Positions 52,251-64,000 of a DNA stretch of 64,000 bases are shown here, piece by piece. Position numbers and translations under genes: made by a program. The DNA comes from Chimonanthus salicifolius (lineage: Eukaryota > Streptophyta > Magnoliopsida > Laurales > Calycanthaceae): positions 34,845,708 through 34,909,707 of the forward strand of contig CM023532.1 in NCBI GenBank assembly GCA_013350335.1, given 5' to 3'. How positions within the stretch are numbered: position 1 is the first letter of the stretch; the number at the start of each line of letters is the position of its first letter. The notes below the pieces were generated by a model. That model searched no databases and was not told the DNA's origin. It saw only the letters and a program-made list of their open reading frames with translations.

Positions 52251-55081
52251 AAATAAAAATATAGGAGTAAAATAGTAATTAGTCACCTGTACTTAAAAAT
52301 AAATGTATAAACGCAGAAAATCTAGGTGTGTAATCGGGTATCCTTTTAAGTGGATGAAACTTTTAAATGAGGTTGAATTTTGATAAATAGTTAATTTGTA
52401 TCACTTTTGATCAGAGTCAATGAATGAGTCCTGTCACATCTCAAAATCGGGTTCATGATTAAATTTCATTTCAAATTGTCATGAGATACACACCTCTCAT
52501 TGTGTTCCTTTATGTCCTGGTTGAAGATTTTTTTTTTCTTTCCTCTTGTTAAAATTAAAGTAAAGCACTTTACCTCTCCTAGAAAGAACACTGGAAGTTT
52601 TGGTGCGAAAAATCTTACATTGAAAGCTGGAAAATCTTGTAGAAAATATAAGATTTAAAAATAATAAAATATAATAAATAAAAAACTTATTAAGGAATTT
52701 ATCTCATTTTTAGTGCGAAAAATATGTAGAGACTTGTCTCCGAGACTCTTTAGTCTTTATTGAGACATACCATCTATGGCCGGCCCTCAGATTTCAGGGA
52801 CCTTAGGTGACCTTTTAAGATGGATCTTTTATACTCTCACAAAAAATAAAATTATACATTTTTTTACGAAGTGTGAAATATCTAAATAAAATATTATAAT
52901 CAAATTTATAACAAACTATTATTTAAAATTTATTCTTTTATGATTTTGAGATGCAAAATTACTATATTTAAATTTTTTTAACATTTATTTTTCAATAGAT
53001 AAGATAGTTAATCCATTCAATATTTCTTCTGACATTGTAGACCGAAGATAAGATTTTATCAGTTTTAACTTCGAAAAACTTCTTTCTGCAGAAACAACCG
53101 TAACGGGTATAATCAACATTATTCTATAAACAATTCATGCATTTGGAAAACAATAATTCATTCCTTTTATATAATTTAGCACTTCAATTGTTTCTTTTAC
53201 TTCTTTTTGTACTGCTTCTTTTATTATATTTGAGTGCGACACTAATGTCAATTCTCATTTGAAACAAAGATATTATTATTTTTTTAATTTTTCAATTTTT
53301 CTGAATTTTAAAAAAAATAAAAAATAAAAAATATCTTAATTATAATTATTTATACTTGTATATTATGTCTAATAAAATCTTCATTCATGAAATGAATAAA
53401 GTTATGTTTTTTCATTTCTTCAAATTTTAAAAACTTTAAATTAACTTTAATTCAAAATTACCAACTCAATATAGGTTTCCTTTTCGCTCTATTTAGATGA
53501 TACATATATTTTAAAAGATTTTTTATTAATTAAAATTATTGTTATTTTCCTTATTATTATTATTAAACTCAATAAAAATGAGATTTATAATAATTATTAT
53601 TATGATTGTTACTATCATTATTTTAATTTTCTAAGAAACCCACATTTTAAATTGAGTAGAAAAATTATCAATATATAAATTTTTAATTTTGAGTGTTTTA
53701 AATTCGAAATTGTTCAAAATATTCAAATGATTTCAAGTGGTAGTAACTTAAAAGTCATAAACGAGATTAGCTGGGATTTGAAGGCCACCCTATTTAGATG
53801 ATACATATATTATAAAAGATTCTTTATTAATTACCAAAGATTTTCATTAGAAGAGAGGAGTACAATAGAAAATAGAGGGAAAAGGAAAGGAAAAAAAAGA
53901 TGGCCTAAAAGATAGAGACCAACAAAAAAGACTTAGCCCAGATTTAAACTGAGATCCTCTAAATGGAAATGGAGCATCTTAACCGAACTAGAGGCCAATG
54001 AATTGATGCTTTTGTACGCATTATTAACCATTCAACAAATAATAAAGAAGTTTATAAACTTGAGAGCCCTAAGCGGCGCCTATAGCCAGGGCCGGCCCTG
54101 ATACCATCTAATAAATTTTGGGGTCCATATAGTTGAATATGATGTAAAGAGCATATGAGTAGGTTGTGTATGATGTTTCACTTCTATCGTTAATTCTATC
54201 TCTTGATTTTAAAGGTCAAGACTATAGCTTAAATTATTAATTGATAGTGAAAATTTATATCCATGTAATCAATTATCAAATAAATCCAATTATACGGGAC
54301 TCTTTAATCACTGGATGGCATGTTTCAGTAGCTTTAACTTATTTAAGGTAAAAATCATATATAATTCCATATAAGATCAAATGTGAAATATGCTCGAAAT
54401 AAAGGAGCAATTGATGTGATTGGTGGGTTCAAACTTTTGAGTTCACCATAAGTTTTTCAGACTGCTGAGGACAGAATGTAATGGATCAAGTTTATATTTT
54501 GAAATTCTATTCTATTAAAGCAGGGAGAAATGATTTTGGTGTCTCCCTTTAGTAGGTAGCTACAATCAATTATAACTTATGATTCATGACATTGAATAGG
54601 TTTTTTCACATAAATGTTATTTAAGAATAAGCTATTAAAGTTCATAACACCCGGTTTAAAGCTTCAGGTCTTTTTTATGATTCCACATATAATAAAGATG
54701 ATTTTAAATATTATCATTCAAAATATATAATATACTCTTTAAAAATCTGAATCATTTAATAATTTCTAAATGTAAAGATCAAATGTATATTTTTTAAATT
54801 TTGTGAAATTTTTAGACCCATTGTTGGATGAATCAAATGAGAGTAATGTGATAAAATTTTAAAAAGAAAATTAATCGAAAACTTTTCACTTGCTTTATTC
54901 CATGGTGGGTACAAATGTTTCATAAAATCTTAAAAAAGGGAGATACATTTTGAAATTAATGAAAAATTCAATATTTTAAGAGGTGGACTCCACATCTTAT
55001 AAATAATGTTATTCAAAGCCATCTTTACCATTAGGCTTGTATCTCGCCACCTTTTATAATCAATATATATTCCAAAACAAA
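52251..55081. other. AT-rich spacer, no gene
   Basis: Direct words such as TTTAGATGATACATATAT recur at 53491 and 53793. No supported gene. Confidence 0.5.
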
Positions 55082-55250
55082 GAGAGATTGTAATCAACTT
55101 AGTTTTCTCTCGCTTCAAGAAATGAGAGATTGCGGGTTCGAGATTCAATAGCCTAACTTTGGTATTGCCCTAGGGAGAGTAGACTCACCTATAAGGGTTT
55201 TACACTGTGTATCCTACGATTTTCCATACGTAAATTAAAAAAAAAAAAAT
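55082..55250 (+). mobile_element. SINE family 1 with poly-A
   Basis: CAACTTAGTTTTCTCTCGC, B box GCGGGTTCGAGATTC, GCCTAACTTTGGTATTGCCC, GGGTTTTACACTGTG, CCTACGATTTTCCATACG, ending in 13 A. The best preserved 3' end of the family. Confidence 0.75.
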
Positions 55251-56235
55251 TTCAACCTACAAAATAGCCAAGCAACATTCTGATAATTCTACGAGTATTC
55301 AAATCTGCAGCTGGTCATTTTGGGTAACTCCAAAGTATAAAGTTCCAACTCTCCATAATTTTTCAATCTATATCTCAATTGTTCCTTTACAATTGATTTA
55401 CGGAAAGGCTAAAAATTGATTTCAAAGTCTAAATTTGAACAAGCTCAAAACATTATGGATCAAATCCAACCCGGCCGAACTTAAAACCATAAGCAAAAGA
55501 CCTAAGATCTAATTACAGTAAGATGCAGCAAGGCCAGTAAAATTTAGTGTCTGATTGAGCCAAAAATACTAAATTCTCAAGAATAAGAAGAAATCACTCG
55601 TTGATAATTAAATTGGACGCTTCGCAAATCATCCAAGCGCCTGTTGATTTCAAATTTCACCTAGTCTTTTTAACAGGAAAATTCTGTCTCATTACAGATT
55701 TTCCTGAATTTTTTTGCCTAATCCAAATGCACCTGAAAGTAAAAAATAGATTTCAGAGCTTCACCATGGTTACGATACAAGTTTCGTCACCGAATGGGTA
55801 TAAAATCAACACATATCACTATGGCAAATGTAAAATAAACTAGAATGAGAAGAAAGACTAGATGTTCGACATTTCTGCAAGTTTTAGTACTACATTCTCT
55901 AATTTGAATATCAAATCTGAAACTTCATTTGCAGACAATCTAGTTGTAAACTTACTTCAATTCTATATGTAAAGAAACTTTGACATTCCCTACTTCTTAA
56001 CTCATGCTCTTGAAGGTGAGGATGGAAAAAAACTGGAGGACCCTTCCCTATTCAGAAATTGTATGATTTCCGTCAGTCGACCATAGTTGCGATACATTTC
56101 TCAATTCTCACCCCTTTGTACTCACTCTGAGAACTCCATTTCGATCGATCACGATTATAAATGGCTGCAATTGTAGAAAGGTCGCACCCCATTGTGGAGT
56201 GAGTCGTAGAGTAAGCTTAGAAGGGGGTTCCTATC
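55251..56235. other. Spacer downstream of the TMKL1-like gene
   Basis: Its right end holds the 3' UTR of the receptor gene on the minus strand. The 80-codon open frame at 55601 has no recognisable motif. Confidence 0.5.
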
Positions 56236-56890
56236 TCACTGCTTCTTGTATCGGATGGGCTGTACAATGCCGATCTGTTCCTTGGTCTGTTCTACCTCTA
56301 ATTGCTTAACAACTTCATCCATATCGGGTCTAACAGATGCCACTGGAGCACAACAACCCATGGCAAGCTTCAATGCCTGCACTAATCCATCTTCCATCGG
56401 ACTCCTTACCCCCTTCAGCACTTCCATGTCGAACACCTCCATTGTTGTCTCTTCCAACACAGCCACCTTCACCAGGGATGGTAAATCAACGAACTCCCCA
56501 CTTCTCGTGTCCTTTCCAGGCTTTTTCCCCAGCAGTATCTCCAACAGAAGTATTCCAAATGCATATACATCAGTCCTTGGATTGCACTTCTTCATTTTGT
56601 TCAACTCCGGTGCCTTATACCCATCAGACTTTGCAGCAGTTAGCATCTCATCTGCAACCTGCAGGGACCATCAGCTTGTCAAGCCCGCATTCGGTCAGCC
56701 TCGCAATAAAGAACTCATCGATGAGGACATTCTTCGTTCGTACATTCCCATGGGTGATGGGTGTTTCATGGCCAGTGTGAAGATGAGCAAGTCCGCGGGC
56801 TACCCCCAATGCAATCTTATGTCGTCGAGCCCAGTTCAGCATCGTCTTCCCTGCCTTGGTTTCTGGAAATCCAACAACAGTTAAAGACCC

Positions 56891-56925
<35 letters not shown>

Positions 56926-59306
56926 TAAACCCAGAAATCCAATCCTTAGTTTGTTCTGGAATTGGGTTTGCCAAGAAAGATCATACATTTACTTCAATGC
57001 AACAGTAAGTGCTGTCATGCAAAAAAATGTAACATTGAGTACTCGTTTGGACAGCATTGAGTTCTTGTTTCGATTTTAAATCAAAATTTCAAATTATCTT
57101 TGAATCTATTGAGCAGAACTTGAAAGGGTGTGAATTAGGAAGATCTATGTTCCATGAATGTCAACTTTACAGGAAGATTCCCGGAATGTAAACTTCCCAG
57201 CTCCATGTCTTCAAAGCTAGGACAGAACCGGGAAAGTGCATTCAGCTACCAGGAATATACACCCAAAAAGGACAAAGGGAACATTTTCCCTGAAAAAACA
57301 CACACATAACCAAGCAACACATCAGTCAGCAGTCATCTTCAAGGAAAATTTTCCCAAAAAATTCACTTTCCAAACAATTCCCCTTGAAAGTGGTTCGTTG
57401 CAATAGCTAGAGAAACTTCGACCTCAATTCTGAAACCTTTGGTCATTCATTGATGGAAAGAGAAGCTTTCATTCTTCTGCTTAAGAATGAAAACAAGACC
57501 TCCTTTTTAAGAAAAATAGGAATCAAATTCACTCTTGATTGGCTGTGGAAGCAATTCCATGCCTACCAAAACACACAAACTTTTTAAGAACTATTCCATT
57601 TCTCAACAATTCTTTGTCATTCTAGTTACCAAAAAGGCTCTAAATTTTATTGCCATATAATTAAGTCAAGACTAATCAATCTCACTATTGATGGGCAGAA
57701 AAGAAAAAAAAAAAACATTTCTAGTGATTCTTAAAAACTAGTTCAGTCCATTGATCATGCTATTCTGTTTATCAATAACATTTCTTAAAGGTTTACTCTT
57801 CAGAACTTAGAATTATCAATCATTTCATCAAATAATTCTCCAACATTCATGAATATCAATTGAAAACAGATTAGAACTGACCGTTAAGCAAAGAAAATAT
57901 GCAACAAGATAAAATGAAAAAATGCAGGTCAGGAAGAACTTACCATGAAGAAGATCATGAAGGGTCTTATAGGGAACATAGTCATAGATGAGAAGCTTCT
58001 CCCCTCTCTCCCCTTGATAGAAGGCCCTGAGAGGAACCAAATTCTCATGCCGGATGCGTCCGAGCTGCCTGATCACCGGCATACATGAAGCACGGTCCTT
58101 GCAGCTGCCTTCCCTCAGAAGCCTCAATCCAATACTCCCCCCGTCTGCCAGTTTTGCCTTATAGACGGTTCCATAGCTCGTCTTCTCCATCACCTGCCCT
58201 GTTGCATTCAACACATGATCCAGAGTCAAATGCTCCCCTCCTTGAAACAAAATCAGGTTCCCTTCGCCATTGCCACCGCCATTCTCATCTCCTTCATGCT
58301 CCACCTCCTCATCAACCTTCCCTCCCCTGTTCTTCCTCTTCTTCTCCTGCACAAACCCAATTAAAACAGAGACCAAAACCACAATGCCTGCCATTAGACC
58401 AATGACAATTCCCGCAACTGTACCCGGACTCGGACCCGAACCCGAACTTCCCCTGCACTTCCCCAAAGGCCCTCCACACAGAGCCGGATTGTTTCCTTGA
58501 AGCGATTCCGCCTTGATGTTGGACCCAAATTCTGGCACCGAGCCAGTAAAATTATTGTAAGAAAGATTCAACCTTTTAAGATTTAAGGAAGAAAGCTCCT
58601 CGGGTATTGGACCCGAGAAGAGATTGCTTCCAAGATCCAGCTCCTTCAACCCGCCAAAATTAGAGACGAACTCCGGGAACCCGCCTTCGAATTGGTTGTT
58701 GCCCAAGTCTAAGACTTCCAATCTTCCGCAAGTGGAGTCAGGTAGAGCGGGTTCGGGGATGGAACCTGAGAGGTGGTTGGAGTGGAGACGGAGGGAGGTG
58801 AGACGCTCACAGAGGTTCCAAATGGACGGCGGGAGACTGCCGTTGAGCGAGTTCCCGCTCAAATCAACGGCGGAGAGTGAAGGACTGTTGCCAAGCTCAA
58901 ATGGGACTGACCCAATAAGAGAATTCACACCCAGATAAAGAGACTGCAAGGAGGAGAGCTCTGCGATCTCTTCGGGTATAGTACCTGAAAGCCCAGCAGC
59001 TGGGAGCTGAAGGGAGAGGAGCAGGAGAGTCGGGTCACGATAGAGAGTGAGATTGATAGACTCAGAAGCTGCCTCGCAGAGAAGCGGAGAGCCATTGGAG
59101 AATACCCATTTGAGGCCTCTCCAATGGCAGAGAGGAACAGATCTGTTCCAGGAAGAAAGAAGGAGATTCTCAGAGGCGCCCTGCAGAGATGGCTTGATCT
59201 TCTCCAAAAGAAGTGTAACATCAGAAGAGTCTGCAACTATAGTAGAACACGAGTAGTAGAAGAAGAAGAGAAGGAAGAAGCAGAATGAGACTGATTGAGG
59301 CGCCAT
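56236..59306 (-). CDS. TMKL1: TMKL1-like LRR receptor pseudokinase (one-base frameshift in exon 2)
   Basis: Membrane receptor-like pseudokinase. Exon 1 is 57944-59306 (454 codons plus 1 nt). Exon 2 runs from 56862 to the stop at 56236; the intron is 1081 bp. Signal peptide 1-25, paired-Cys N-cap (LCHWRGLKW), about six LRRs at 97-268 (GLSGTIP, NSLNGSLPPSIWNL), TM 296-319, an acidic/Gly juxtamembrane stretch, then a kinase-like domain from about 365 (NATGQVMEKTSYGTVYKAKL). The VAIK Lys is missing (GLRLL), HRD is HGN and DFG is ECG, so catalysis is not expected, as known for Arabidopsis TMKL1. An extra base in the CC at 56658-56659 shifts the frame after ...DKLMVPA. The next 137 codons stay open and conserved in the other frame to ...YKKQ. 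This could be a recent mutation or a sequence error. Confidence 0.88.
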
Positions 59307-59310
59307 TAGA

Positions 59311-59311
59311 C

Positions 59312-59347
<36 letters not shown>
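59311..59347. repeat. (GA)n tract in the TMKL1-like 5' leader
   Basis: CAGAGACAGAGAGAGA... just upstream of the ATG; (TC)n on the coding strand, common in plant leaders. Confidence 0.8.
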
Positions 59348-59350
<3 letters not shown>

Positions 59351-60566
59351 AATGTATAGAGTGGAGTGGAGTGCAGAGGGTCGGTGTTGGAGAAAAAGCT
59401 GACGAAGTTTGACTGTAAGCGCTTCGTTTTGGGTATCTTAGACTTTGGTGTCTGAATTTTTTTAATGAAATTAAAAAATATGTGATTGTTCATTGTTGGT
59501 GGGGGCTGTGTGTTGAATTCTTAATAAAAAGTTAAAAACTTTTGTGTCGTACTAACAGCAAAATAATTGAAATAATTGTGAAAAATAAATCTTTCAAATA
59601 AAAATAATATAATCACACTATTTTCTTCCATTACATAAAAAAAGAAATTGAACCACTCAATCTGAAAGATGAAATGAACAATAAACAATAATAGAATTTA
59701 TATTATTGATATGCATTTTATATTCTTATATCAAATAGTTCCTAAACTCATATGACTTTAATTTTAGTACATATACATAATCTGTAAACTGATAACTTCA
59801 TTAAGAAGGTAAATATATTGTTAGATTTCCTAAATACTCTTAATTTAAAAGGGAAATGAGTGAGAATGGGATAGAAGATTTGTGTGAAGAGGAAAACAAA
59901 ACAGGAAGAGCGTGTGCAGGACTGCAGGCCTGGAGTTGTCTCGGGCTGAGTTATTTAATGTCGAGGAAGCTGACTCAGTGCAGGCCACGGAGTCATGTCT
60001 TCTTGGAATTAATAATGAAAAAAAAAGGGAAAAAGATGATTTAATAATATCTATGGTGTTGGTATATCGGGGAGAACAAATGGAAGGATATGGGCCCACC
60101 ACCCAAAGTTCCATCCACGCGACATGATTAGTGGAGAGAATTGGGCCCCACTCTGTTTTAGCCTACGTGGCAGAGAGAAGGCGTGCATGGTTTGCTGGTG
60201 CATGGCTTACCACGCTGGTGATAGATCATTTACCAACGAAGATAATGGTTTGGTATTTAGGGGTCAAGTGGGCCCACTTTTGGTGAATTTTGACTCTAAT
60301 TTATCAAACTTTCTTGGAATTTGACCTCTCTTGGATTTCAATAAAGAGGTGGGGGGGCGGGATTGATTGGATTGATTGTTTGATGAAGATCGAGAGACAT
60401 TTTAATGTCAATTTTGTGATTTCAAATATTATTTATTAAGCAAAAAATAGTTTATTATTAAAAATGCTAATAAAATTCATAATTTAATTTTTTTGGGTGG
60501 AATTCACCGAAATTGAATAAGATGAATTGATTGTTAACTTGAATTAATTTTCTAAAAAAAAGTAGT

Positions 60567-60586
60567 TTTCCTTTACGTAAAGGAAA
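60567..60586. repeat. Perfect 20-bp palindrome TTTCCTTTACGTAAAGGAAA
   Basis: Self-complementary with a central TACGTA (ACGT core of bZIP sites). Confidence 0.8.
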
Positions 60587-61509
60587 CTAAGTTTTTTTTA
60601 TATATATTTTTGATACTTTAATTTTATTTAATAGTGAAAATTTATAATGTGAAATTAATGGGCTTTGTAATTTAAATTGGAATGAAATTGGATAAAATCC
60701 ATTTTCTAGGGATAGATAGATTTGCATAGGAAGTGAATGTGATGAGTTGTGATGGGCTTCATTTGATAATGTACAATTTAAAAACGTGTCCTAAGATGAT
60801 CTTTCTAAATAAATAAAATATTATAAATTGGATAACAATAATAATAATTTTACTTTTATATATGTCATACTAATATTTCTTATAATGACAATTTACAAGT
60901 AAATATGACGCTTTCTTCACACGAGCATTGGGTCACATACCATTATCGTGCATTGAACTCACCAAATGAGATAGTGATGGGCTCGCTGAAATGGGCTTTT
61001 TTTTTAATATATAGTCTACCAAAAATTAGTATGATTGGAATTTATCATTTTTTAAAGTTTGCAAAATTTTATTATTTAAATTACTTTTTAATCACTAAAC
61101 TTTATAACATTTAAAAATATGAATTGATCAATTCGAACATGGTAATTTTTAATAGACAGTTGAAAGAAAGAGATACCAATAGATCCATCATAACTCCTAT
61201 TTGAAAAGCACTATCTCTAAGTGGACACAACAATCGAGTGCGCAAATAAACATCTCATACTTTTATATACCTAACTTACATTCGAAACTTTTCTGATCTA
61301 AAAATAAAATATTATAAATATCATTAGTTTTATGAACTTATCAACGTGACCATAGACAAGCCTACATAGGTAGATTTAAATAGTAGCTTAAGAAGAGTTT
61401 GTTATATCATTATTGATCGGTGATAATATTAATTTTAAAAGATAATCAATGAAAAAAGTTGTGCTCTATTAACCATGTTATCAACAACAGTTGAGAAAGC
61501 AAATATAAT

Positions 61510-61676
61510 GGTGTAGTTTAATTAATTGTCTCTCATTTCATGAAATATAAGGTTGTGGGTTCGAGTCTTCATGACTTAACTTTAATGTACTTTAAGAATA
61601 GTGGGTTCATTCGCAGAGGTTTTTAGTATGACTGTGTCTAACTTTCACACACATTAATAAAAAATATATATATATA
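61510..61676 (+). mobile_element. SINE family 1
   Basis: GTGTAGTTTAATTAATTGTC head, B box GTGGGTTCGAGTCTTC, GACTTAACTTTAATGT, AGGTTTTTAGTATGACTGTG, then an A/(TA)n tail. Confidence 0.7.
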
Positions 61677-62134
61677 CCTTAATCCTTGAATGCATGTACA
61701 CTTTCGAATATATTTATATTTAGGTTGGATTTGTTTAATTAGAATATTCATTTGGGGCAATGTGTAAATTACAATTTTTATGGTGGATAATGTATAATAT
61801 TTGTGAGGGAATCTATATAAAAATACCTTTTAACAGTGGGGGATTTCTCAAAACGCTTTGGAGTTAAAAAGGAGTGGGGTTTAAGGCCCTTGTCTTGCCC
61901 GGTCTCTTTATCTTTACTCTTCTTTATATATAAAAAAAATATTTTAGGTTGTCATTCTCATAGTAATTTATACGAGGATGAGTAAATCTCTGGATCATTT
62001 TAAAATAAACAAATTCAATTATTTTTTAAAATTATTCAAAAGTTAGATAACTAATAGATTTATTCATCGTCATAAAAACTATCATAAGAACGATAACAAA
62101 TGATCATTTCATTACATTATATTTACTAGTGTTT

Positions 62135-62290
62135 TTTTTTTAAAAATTACATTTAGGAAATGTCAGAAAACCCAGTGTAAAACCTTTACGAATGTACCCA
62201 CTACTCTTAAGATATATCAGGTGAGACTGTAGGAGTTCGAACTTGATACCTCTTACTTTCTAAAATGGGAGATTATCAATTTTTTCATCT
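62135..62290 (-). mobile_element. SINE family 1, minus orientation
   Basis: T run at the left, ACCCAGTGTAAAACC and AGTTCGAACTTGATACC (B-box complement). Confidence 0.65.
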
Positions 62291-63127
62291 TTTTAACCCT
62301 CTCATAAACCAATAGCCAACATAGGTCTCTGTATTAAAGGCTATGATCTAATGGATCTGATGGCCTGAGAAAGCTAAGAACATTAGGATGTGACCCATCA
62401 ACGATCAACAATTGAAACTAATATGGCTGTAACACATTAGTCCATGAAAGGTTAATGAACATCGGCTGAAGTATACATTGGCTAATGCAAAGTATACCTA
62501 TATTTTTTAAATTATAATTTATATAAATTGTTAAGATTTATCGATGACTCTTTTCATAATATTAATAGAAAGGGTCAATAGAACCCACTTGATTAGATAA
62601 ATCTTTTCTAATTTAGTAATTTATTTTTATATTTGTCTACATTAAGATTAATTAATTTTATGTTAAAATAGGAGCTAGATATTCTAATCTGTATAGTAAA
62701 GATTGACCATTGCTGTGTGCTGAACTTAGAATGTAGTTAATTCGATGGATGAATACTTGTGTGAATTCACAAGGGGTGCAGTCTAGGTCGGGTTTGACAC
62801 ACAACAATTCGACTTGGAAAAAAAGAAGAATTCAAGACTAAGAGCCTGAGACTAGGTTCAATTCAAACTTAAAGAATAGAATCTAATTTAAACTGGGTTA
62901 AGTTTCAGGTCTTACATTTAAGAACAGAATCCAATTCAAACGCTTGTATTTAGACTTGCGTTCAAGTTAAAATTTATTTATAATAATTTGAACATATAAA
63001 TAAAAGACCAAAAATGGAGCTAGCCGATAGAGTTGACTGGTTATAAATCGCAGATATAAGGAGTTAGAGATAGACCGATGAATACATAAAGAGAAATGAT
63101 AAAGAAAGATACGATAAATGGTAGAGG

Positions 63128-63623
63128 CAGGGGTCAAAAAAAGCCCCCGCCGATATATCGGTCGAGAATTTTCTCTCTCCTCCGATATTGGTCATTTCTC
63201 TCTCTTCCGATATCGGAACTGCAAAAAAACCGTGAAGAACTGTGCAGAACAGTGACGAACTGTGAAAAACCTCAAAAAACAGTGAAAAACCGCAAAAAAA
63301 CCGTGTAAAATCGTGAAAGCCGTATCGGAAGAACCGTGCAGAATCGTGACGAACTGTGAAAAACCGAAAAAAAACCGTGTAAAACCGTGGAAAAACCGTA
63401 TCGGTTTTTTTTAAAAAAAATTATAAAAAAATAACTTTTAAATACCGATATTTGTACATATCGGCCGATATGGTGATCGATATTGCGGACCGAATATCGG
63501 CCATATCGACCGATATTCATTTTGTACGGCCGATACATATCGTATCGGCCGATATTGCTCGGTCTTAAAAAACCGGTACATATCGGCCGGTACGATATGT
63601 ATCGGCCGATATTTCAACCCTTG
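63128..63623. mobile_element. hAT-like MITE, largest copy
   Basis: 496 bp with exact 8-bp target duplication GGTAGAGG (63120-63127, 63624-63631) and inverted ends CAGGGGTCAAAA / ATTTCAACCCTTG. Near the left end are about 12 tandem copies of AACCGTGAAAA-like words (63215-63400). The right half is packed with ATCGGCCGATA. Confidence 0.85.
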
Positions 63624-63866
63624 GGTAGAGGACTAAATGTCGATTTCAATAGACAAAATTTTGACAAAATGATGATAGATGACGACGATGAATTTATTGT
63701 GACATCTTAATTAAAAATTCTAATATTTGATTTAAAATCTTATCTATCCAACTCTAAACTGAATCTAATCTCTACTATAAATTCACTTAAATTCAGCACT
63801 AGAATTACACATTTGCTTATGCATACACAAACTTTGTTATATCTAAAAATAATCCATTAATCCACT

Positions 63867-64000
63867 AGTGTAGTTCAACTGGTTGCCTCCCGCCTCAGGA
63901 AACGGGAGATTGCGGGTTCAAGGTCCTATGGCCTAATCTTAGTGTGCCTCAGAGATGGTGGACTCCTTAGTAAGAATTTTAATAAAACTGTCAATGAGTT
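63867..64000 (+). mobile_element. SINE family 1, cut by the window end
   Basis: The best preserved head: A box TAGTTCAACTGG (exact to the pol III consensus), CTCCCGCCTCAGGAAACGGGAG stem, B box GGTTCAAGGTCC, CTATGGCCTAATCTTAGTGT. Confidence 0.75.

Larger units (their letters stand above)
59400..63127. other. Upstream spacer of the TMKL1-like gene, no gene seen
   Basis: 59400-60350 includes GC-richer DNA with several short plus-strand frames but no domain. 60567-60586 is a perfect palindrome. SINE copies lie at 61510 and 62135. The rest is AT-rich. Confidence 0.6.

Noticed and set aside
56246..56884. 212-codon plus-strand frame
   Set aside because: It lies antisense to the TMKL1-like exon 2, whose family match is strong; no independent signal.
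58085..58405. Pro/Ser-rich plus-strand frame
   Set aside because: Shadow of the TMKL1-like exon 1.
59856..60324. Short plus-strand frames upstream of the TMKL1-like gene
   Set aside because: Mutually overlapping, short and without domains; the region is more plausibly promoter/spacer.
63867..63930. tRNA gene (A and B boxes present)
   Set aside because: The boxes belong to a SINE head; no full cloverleaf or acceptor stem, and the body repeats at seven other sites.

Overview
This is a nuclear segment of a flowering-plant genome. The evidence is the AT-rich spacers, GT-AG introns, a cytosolic class I small heat shock protein, a ten-exon ADH1-type alcohol dehydrogenase whose 47-nt and 326-nt exons match the conserved plant layout, a TMKL1-type receptor pseudokinase, a Tork/TNT1-like Copia retrotransposon, and many MITEs, SINEs and TRIMs. 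The species cannot be fixed from the window.

From 1 to about 38.4 kb lies a decaying tandem array of divergent HSP70 genes, all on the minus strand and all with the same phase-1 intron after codon 71. There are six copies. A runs off the left edge. B is a lone first exon with a stop. C is frameshifted in a (GA)n run and has lost its C-terminus. D is the only complete copy, 672 codons. E is split in exon 2 by a very young 6.4-kb Copia element. F is a first exon whose downstream part is replaced by a same-strand fragment of a disease-resistance-type LRR gene. D has no C-terminal EEVD; it ends in a basic cluster plus a hydrophobic segment that resembles a tail anchor.

An intact small HSP gene (12.2 kb, plus strand) sits between C and D, with a perfect heat-shock element and a TATA box upstream. 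Two truncated copies of its 3' part mark duplicated segments. One duplication (17.8-22.1 kb versus 38.1-42.3 kb) carries an HSP70 first exon plus the 3' half of an alcohol dehydrogenase. Another (12.5-14.9 kb versus 22.1-30.8 kb) carries the sHSP 3' end plus HSP70 exon 2. The full ADH gene is at 40.0-45.3 kb (minus strand, 381 aa). It lacks the Asp that normally selects NAD. Its partner at 19.4-22.1 kb is a frameshifted relic of exons 6-10.

From 45.4 to 56.2 kb there is no gene, only repeats: a minisatellite, hAT-like MITEs built from ATCGGCCGAT words, a TRIM, a tandem fold-back array and a long inverted repeat. At 56.2-59.3 kb is a TMKL1-like LRR receptor pseudokinase (minus strand, two exons) with a one-base frameshift in exon 2. 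The rest, to 64 kb, is spacer with SINEs and one more hAT-like MITE.

Functionally, the HSP70s and the small HSP belong to the protein-folding stress response and ADH to hypoxic fermentation. Their proximity reflects shared segmental duplications; nothing seen suggests a joint pathway.
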